The translations under genes and the position numbers were made by a program. The notes under the pieces are model-generated. The model made no database searches. It was given only the letters and a program-made list of their open reading frames with translations, and was not told where the DNA came from. From Acuticoccus sediminis (GTDB lineage Bacteria > Pseudomonadota > Alphaproteobacteria > Rhizobiales > Amorphaceae): a DNA stretch of 64,000 bases. Positions 59,687 to 64,000 of the stretch are shown one piece after another. The stretch spans positions 124,001-188,000 of the forward strand of contig NZ_QHHQ01000009.1 of NCBI RefSeq assembly GCF_003258595.1, given 5' to 3'. Position 1 is the first letter of the stretch; the number at the start of each line of letters is the position of its first letter.

Positions 59687-60621
59687 TGGAGAAGTCCCCC
59701 GGTGGCACGGCGCGGGTCGAGAATGTCGCGCAGACCGTCGCCGAGGAGGTTGAAGCCGATGACGGTGAGCGAGATCGCGAGGCCCGGGAACAGTGGCATC
59801 CACCATTCGCCCGAGAAGACGTAGGAGCGGGCGTCCGCCAGCATGGCCCCCCAGGAGGGGGTCGGCGGCTGCACACCGAGCCCGACGAAGCTGACCGACG
59901 CCTCCACCACGATGCCGATGGCGACGAGCAGCGTCGCCTGCACGATGAGGGGCGACATCGAGTTGGGCAGGACGTCGCCGACCATGATGGAGATGCTCGA
60001 CGCGCCCTGGACGCGGCGCGCCTTCACGTATTCGGAGACCATCTCGCCTTGCGCCACCGCGTGGGTGATGCGCGCGAGCGTCGGCGTATAGAGAAGCCCG
60101 ATCACGAGCATGAGCTTGTGCGTGTTGCGCAGCTCGAACGGGCCCACCATCACCGGTGCGACGCCGACGATGCCGATCACCGCGATCGCCCAGATGAGGA
60201 GCGGGATCGAGGCGATGGCGTCGATGATGCGCATGATGATCTGCTCGAGCAGGGTGCCCGAGACGTGGGCCGCGAAGAGCCCCACGACGACGCCGCAGAA
60301 GAGCCCGATCGCGACGGCGAAGAGGCTGACTGTCAGCGACGCGCGCGTGCCCCAGACGAGGCGGCTGAAGATGTCGCGGCCGGCCTGGTCGGTGCCGAGC
60401 CAGTGCAGGGCGGACGGCGGCTGCAGCTTGTCCTGGATGACGACCTGCACCGGGTCGTAGGGGGCGACGAGCGGCGCGAACACCGCGGCGGCGAGGACGA
60501 GGAGGACGATGATGCCACCGGCCGTGGTCGTTCCGTTGGCGCCGATCAGCCGGGCCGAACGGGACAGGACGCCGACCATCGGAGCGAAGGGCGAAAGCGA
60601 AGGGCGTTCGGTGAGGGCCAT
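59683..60621 (-). CDS. dppC: Dipeptide/oligopeptide ABC transporter permease (DppC type)
   Basis: A 312-residue membrane protein with the DppC/OppC N-terminal region, six hydrophobic segments, and the ATPase-contact block SEYVKARRVQGASSISIM. The stop overlaps the dppD start by four bases. The typical block LGTDQAGRDIFSRLVWGTRA near residue 75 is a hallmark of this permease family. It pairs with the DppB-type permease. Confidence 0.93.
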   Translation of the reverse strand: MALTERPSLSPFAPMVGVLSRSARLIGANGTTTAGGIIVLLVLAAAVFAPLVAPYDPVQVVIQDKLQPPSALHWLGTDQAGRDIFSRLVWGTRASLTVSLFAVAIGLFCGVVVGLFAAHVSGTLLEQIIMRIIDAIASIPLLIWAIAVIGIVGVAPVMVGPFELRNTHKLMLVIGLLYTPTLARITHAVAQGEMVSEYVKARRVQGASSISIMVGDVLPNSMSPLIVQATLLVAIGIVVEASVSFVGLGVQPPTPSWGAMLADARSYVFSGEWWMPLFPGLAISLTVIGFNLLGDGLRDILDPRRATGGLLQ

Positions 60622-60624
60622 GGC

Positions 60625-61566
60625 TCAGAGACTCGCGAGCTTCGGGTTGAGGGCGCGATTGAGGATGTCCGCTCCGGCATTGGAGATGATGAAGATGATC
60701 GTGAAGACATAGACGATCGCCTGCATTGTCAGGTAATCGCGCTGTCCGACTGCGGTGAGGAGCGCCGAGGACATGCCCGGGATGTAGAAGAGGTACTCGA
60801 TGATCAGCGCCCAGCCGAACATGTACCCGAACGACATCGCGCCGACACTGACGACCGGGACGAGCGCATTCTTCAGCGCGTACCAGAGGAGGCGGACGCG
60901 GCCGATGCCGAGCGCCCGGCCCGTCCGGATATAGTCGGACGACAGCACCTCGATCATGCCGGAGCGTGTCATCCGCGACAGGATGGCGACGTAGTAGATG
61001 CCGAGGGCGAAGGCGGGCAGGGCGATGGAGTTGAAGTGCGCGCCGATTCCATCCGACATCGGCACGTAGCCGCCGGGCGGGAACCAACCCCATTCCACCG
61101 CCGGGTAGCGAATGAGGAGGAGGCCGAGCCAGAAGCCCGGCACCGAGACGCCGATCACCGAGATGATCCGCGCCAGATGGTCGGCGAGCTTGCCCTCCGC
61201 GAGCGCGGAGATCACCCCCAGCGGGATCGCCACGACGACGGCGAAGACGAACGCGACGAGGACTAGTTCCAGCGTGATCGGCAAGGTGGACGCGAGGAGC
61301 TCGTTCATGTCGCGTCCCGTCACGAAGGAGCGGCCGAAATTGCCCTGCGCCACGCTGACGAGCCAGTTGCCGTACTGGACAAGCACGGGCTGATCGAGGC
61401 CGTGCTCCGCGTTGAAGTCGGCGAGCTGGGCCTCCGTCGCCTCCGCGCCGAGGGCGGCGATGGCCGGCGAACCCGGCACCTGCCGTGTCAGCACGAAGAG
61501 CACGAGACCCACGAAGAGGAGGGTCGCGAGCGAGAACAGGATCCGGTCGACGATTAGGCGGAGCAT
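60625..61566 (-). CDS. dppB: Dipeptide/oligopeptide ABC transporter permease (DppB type)
   Basis: The 313-residue permease begins MLRLIVDRILFSLATLLFVG, a normal first helix, and contains YGNWLVSVAQGNFGRS and the EAA-like block SSDYIRTGRALGIGRVRLLW. An ATG after GGAGGATGCC is used; a longer in-frame start exists six codons upstream. Together with DppC it makes the importer channel. Confidence 0.93.
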   Translation of the reverse strand: MLRLIVDRILFSLATLLFVGLVLFVLTRQVPGSPAIAALGAEATEAQLADFNAEHGLDQPVLVQYGNWLVSVAQGNFGRSFVTGRDMNELLASTLPITLELVLVAFVFAVVVAIPLGVISALAEGKLADHLARIISVIGVSVPGFWLGLLLIRYPAVEWGWFPPGGYVPMSDGIGAHFNSIALPAFALGIYYVAILSRMTRSGMIEVLSSDYIRTGRALGIGRVRLLWYALKNALVPVVSVGAMSFGYMFGWALIIEYLFYIPGMSSALLTAVGQRDYLTMQAIVYVFTIIFIISNAGADILNRALNPKLASL

Positions 61567-61690
61567 GGCATCCTCCGGTGGCACCGGGCGCGGTCGGGCG
61601 CCTCGTCAGGCTCGCGGCAGGGCCGCGCGTGCGCGGATAGGCGGCGGCCGGCGTGCCCGGCCCGGCCGAGTGGGTGCATGGCCACGGGAT

Positions 61691-63259
61691 CTAGATGACG
61701 ATCTCGTTCGCGACGATCGTCAGCCCCTGGTTGACGGTGAAGTCCTTCGGCTTGCCTTTGCGCCAGATGTTGGCGGCGTAGACGAAGCCGATCCAGATCA
61801 GCGGCATGTCACGCAAAAGCACGTCCTGGAGCTTCAGGTAGATCTCCTTCTGCTTCTCCTGCTCCGGCTCGGCGAAGCCCTGCTTGAGGAGCGCGACCAT
61901 GTCCGGGCCGTCATACTTCACGGACTTGGAGAGGATTTGCCCCGGCGTCAGCGAGTTCTGAAGGTGATAGGTCGGCTCGCCCGGCGACATGTTCACGAAC
62001 ATGGTGTTGGCGGTCCCCTTGATCGCGTTCTGGATCATCACCTGGAACTCGACCACCTCGAGGTTCATCGTCAGGCCGATCTCGGCGAGCTGGGACTGGA
62101 TGACCAGCGCGGCGTCTCGCACGTCGAGAAGGTAGGGCTCGGAGGGCACCATCAGGCTGAACGTGGCGCCGTCGGCATATTTCGACTTCGCCATGAATTC
62201 CTGTGCGCGCTCGATGTCGTAGGACGCGGCGGCATCGGCATCGGCGTTGTACCACCAGGCGTCCTTCGGGGCGGGGAGCGCCGCCGGGGAGAGGAGGTCG
62301 TAGTAGACGTTGGTGGCGATGGATTCGCGATCGATGGCGCACGACACCGCGCGGCGCACGTTCGGGTCGTCGAACGGGGCCTTCGTGTTGTCGATGTTCA
62401 TGGCGAACCAGCCGCCCAGCGTCGGGCGCTTGGCGCCTTCCAGCATCGGCATGGCGGACAGCCGATCGAAGTCCTTGGGCGGCGGCGCCGAGATGAGGTC
62501 GACCTGACCGGACATCAGGTAGGCGACGCGGGTCGACTCTTCGTTGATCTGGCGCACCACAAGCCGATCCCAGGCCGGCAGCCCGTCCCGGTAGTACTTA
62601 TCGTTGCGCACGAGGCTGATATACTCGTTCGGGCGCCACTCTTCGAAGATGCCGGGGCCCGTGCCGACGCCGACCGGCGCGGTCCGGAAGAAGTCCGGGC
62701 CGTTCGCCTCGCGCGAGCCCTTCTGGAAGATGCCCATGCACTTGGTCATGAAGGCGAGCCACGGCCCGTAGGGCTCCGACAGGCGGAACTCCACCTTCGT
62801 CGGCGAGAGGATGTTGACCTCCTGGATCCGCGCGAAGACCGGCCGGCGCATCGCCTTGTTGTCGGGGTCGAGCAGCCAGTCGAAGGAGTATTTCACGTCC
62901 TCGGCCGTGAAGGGCTCGCCGTTCTGGAAGACGACGTCGTCGCGCAGCTCGAAGGTGTAGGTGCGCTTGTCGTCCGACAGCGCGGGCATGGCGGCAGCGA
63001 GCTGCGGCTTATACTCGCCGTCGACGTCGAACTCGATGAGGTTCTCGAAGATCGCCTGCGATGTGACCATCCAGTCGTGACTGATCTGGTTCACCGGGTC
63101 GAGGGTCACCGGCACGCCGGGGATGGCGAGGGTCACGGTGCCACCGGATTGGGCGAACGAGAGTGGACTGCCGAGAAACGGCGAGATGGCGGCGCCAGCT
63201 CCGCCCGCAATGGCGGCCTTCAGGATGGCGCGGCGACGCGGATCGAACTTTTGTGTCAT
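61691..63259 (-). CDS. dppA: Dipeptide/oligopeptide ABC transporter substrate-binding protein, family 5
   Basis: The 522-residue protein has a signal with the twin-arginine-like PRRRAILKAAI, suggesting Tat export, and cleavage near LSFAQSG. Family 5 blocks include VTLDPVNQISHDW, YTFELRDDVVFQNGEPFTAEDVKYSFDWLL and VRRAVSCAIDRESIA. It binds peptides or other ligands; the family also takes opines, nickel and heme. It is followed by the DppB, DppC, DppD and DppF genes. Confidence 0.93.
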   Translation of the reverse strand: MTQKFDPRRRAILKAAIAGGAGAAISPFLGSPLSFAQSGGTVTLAIPGVPVTLDPVNQISHDWMVTSQAIFENLIEFDVDGEYKPQLAAAMPALSDDKRTYTFELRDDVVFQNGEPFTAEDVKYSFDWLLDPDNKAMRRPVFARIQEVNILSPTKVEFRLSEPYGPWLAFMTKCMGIFQKGSREANGPDFFRTAPVGVGTGPGIFEEWRPNEYISLVRNDKYYRDGLPAWDRLVVRQINEESTRVAYLMSGQVDLISAPPPKDFDRLSAMPMLEGAKRPTLGGWFAMNIDNTKAPFDDPNVRRAVSCAIDRESIATNVYYDLLSPAALPAPKDAWWYNADADAAASYDIERAQEFMAKSKYADGATFSLMVPSEPYLLDVRDAALVIQSQLAEIGLTMNLEVVEFQVMIQNAIKGTANTMFVNMSPGEPTYHLQNSLTPGQILSKSVKYDGPDMVALLKQGFAEPEQEKQKEIYLKLQDVLLRDMPLIWIGFVYAANIWRKGKPKDFTVNQGLTIVANEIVI

Positions 63260-63529
63260 CGGACGGCTCCCAGCCTCTCGAGTTGCGAAGTTCCGTCGGG
63301 CGTTTGTCCCAGTCGGGCGCGGCGCCTCTGGGTGGACGCCGTCGCGGCTCTCGGGGCCGACCGCCGCGGGGGCAGCCGAGCGTCTTCGACCTGTAGCGGC
63401 CCGGCTCTTACGGGCCCGGGTCGGCCGCTCTGGCCCGTCGCAATCGGTCTGATCGATCCGGGCAAACCGGTCCGGTCCAACCCGGCGTCCTTCTCACGCT
63501 CCGCCGATCCTGGCGGGGCGGGAGCACGG

Positions 63530-64000
63530 TCAGGCGTTGACGCCGGTGTCGATGATGATGTCGCCGAACTCGTCGAGCGCGGCGGTCATGCCCGGCGGAA
63601 CGACGCACGTGCAGTCGTATTCTTCGACGATCACCGGCCCCGCATACGGCGTGGCGAGATGGCCGCGCTTGAGGATCGGCGTCTCCATCCAGCCGTAGTC
63701 GGGGCCGAAATAGGCGCGGCGCGTGGTCGGTTCGGCGAGGCCAATCGCAAGGTCCTGTTTGGCGATGCTGCGGGCCGCTTCGAGCAGACCGCGGGCGGCG
63801 AGGTTGAGGGAGACGAGCTCCACGGGCTCGTCGTCGCCGGCGCGGTGGCCGTAGGTGCGCTCGTGCTCGGCGCCGTAGGCCTCCGCTGCGGCGGCGGCGA
63901 AACCCGGCCCGATCGCCGGCAGCGGCACCGCGAGCTCATAGGCCTGCCCGCGGTAGTGCAGCTTGGCGGTCCACTTGAGCTCCACCGCGTCGCCGCTGAA
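63530..64000 (-). CDS. Hydantoinase/oxoprolinase subunit A (HyuA), C-terminal part
   Basis: The visible 156 residues are the C-terminal end of a HyuA-like ATP-dependent hydantoinase/5-oxoprolinase subunit: AEHERTYGHRAGDDEPVELV, RGHLATPYAGPVIVEEYDCT and CVVPPGMTAALDEFG. The open frame runs to the window edge, where the upstream sequence continues. These enzymes hydrolyse hydantoins or 5-oxoproline. The gene is on the same strand as the Dpp-type importer, 270 bases upstream, so the importer may supply its substrate. The 270-base gap shows no gene. Confidence 0.88.
   Translation of the reverse strand, partial: FSGDAVELKWTAKLHYRGQAYELAVPLPAIGPGFAAAAAEAYGAEHERTYGHRAGDDEPVELVSLNLAARGLLEAARSIAKQDLAIGLAEPTTRRAYFGPDYGWMETPILKRGHLATPYAGPVIVEEYDCTCVVPPGMTAALDEFGDIIIDTGVNA

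Noticed and set aside
58722-59876. Reading the DppD-type gene as a 384-residue protein from a start inside dppC.
   Set aside because: The N-terminal residues in that frame are serine/arginine-rich noise, while the normal DppD start is in the other frame, so a frameshift is the better explanation.
1-64000. CRISPR array, tRNA/rRNA gene, insertion sequence or prophage.
   Set aside because: No regularly spaced repeats, cloverleaf, transposase, integrase or phage structural gene was found on either strand.

Overview
The window is very GC-rich, gene-dense bacterial DNA with strong third-position G/C bias, many 1-4 base start/stop overlaps and GTG/TTG starts. The gene families (TRAP and ABC solute importers, LacI/LysR/GntR/IclR/GlxA-type regulators, ChrB/ChrA, aspartate/glutamate-type and polyamine-type uptake systems) fit a metabolically versatile alphaproteobacterium, most likely Hyphomicrobiales or a relative. 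That placement is inferred from style and gene content; no rRNA or other phylogenetic marker is present. I see no tRNA, rRNA, CRISPR array, insertion sequence or phage gene. It reads as a chromosomal catabolic region.

Layout. (1) 1-6511: a truncated LacI regulator, a class II aldolase, a LysR regulator, and a leftward trio of a carbamoylase-type amidohydrolase, an unusual HMGL/DRE-TIM-like enzyme and a deaminase-like amidohydrolase. (2) 7045-16546: a rightward run with a second class II aldolase, a complete amino-acid-type ABC importer, a complete polyamine-type (Pot) ABC importer and an AbgB-like M20 hydrolase. (3) 16619-24157: a leftward operon with an amino-acid-type importer, a PuuE-like deacetylase, an FAD monooxygenase and an M20 deacylase, divergent from a GntR/FCD regulator and separated from it by an array of GCATGC-type sites. 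(4) 24207-27770: ArgE-like deacylase, leucine-type dehydrogenase and a LivK-like binding protein. (5) 28463-32975: an AT-rich small ORF, a GlxA-type regulator divergent from an isonitrile-hydratase-like enzyme, then a D-aminoacylase-family hydrolase and a COG0523 metallochaperone. (6) 33021-35814: an alpha/beta hydrolase and a DedA/VTT-ATP-grasp fusion. (7) 36480-44295: a ChrR-like cupin, two leftward SDRs, and a rightward TRAP operon with an SDR, a cupin and an IclR regulator. (8) 44640-49275: rhodanese-ChrB, ChrA and an MscS channel. (9) 49601-54303: a sulfatase, two small membrane proteins, a PAPS-type sulfotransferase and an arylsulfotransferase-like propeller protein. (10) 54446-64000: a leftward run with the HyuA C-terminus, a Dpp-type importer whose dppD carries a one-base frameshift, an alanine-racemase-like protein, a GSA-aminotransferase-like protein and a flavin reductase.

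Overall logic. The window is rich in amide, carbamoyl and acyl-amino-acid hydrolases, each packed next to a dedicated importer and often a regulator. This suggests scavenging of N-substituted amino acids, hydantoins, ureides or small peptides; no substrate can be fixed from sequence alone. The least conventional pieces are the sulfate-handling cassette, the DedA-ATP-grasp fusion, the HMGL-like enzyme with an altered metal site, and the divergent regulator/enzyme pair that share the DJ-1/PfpI fold.
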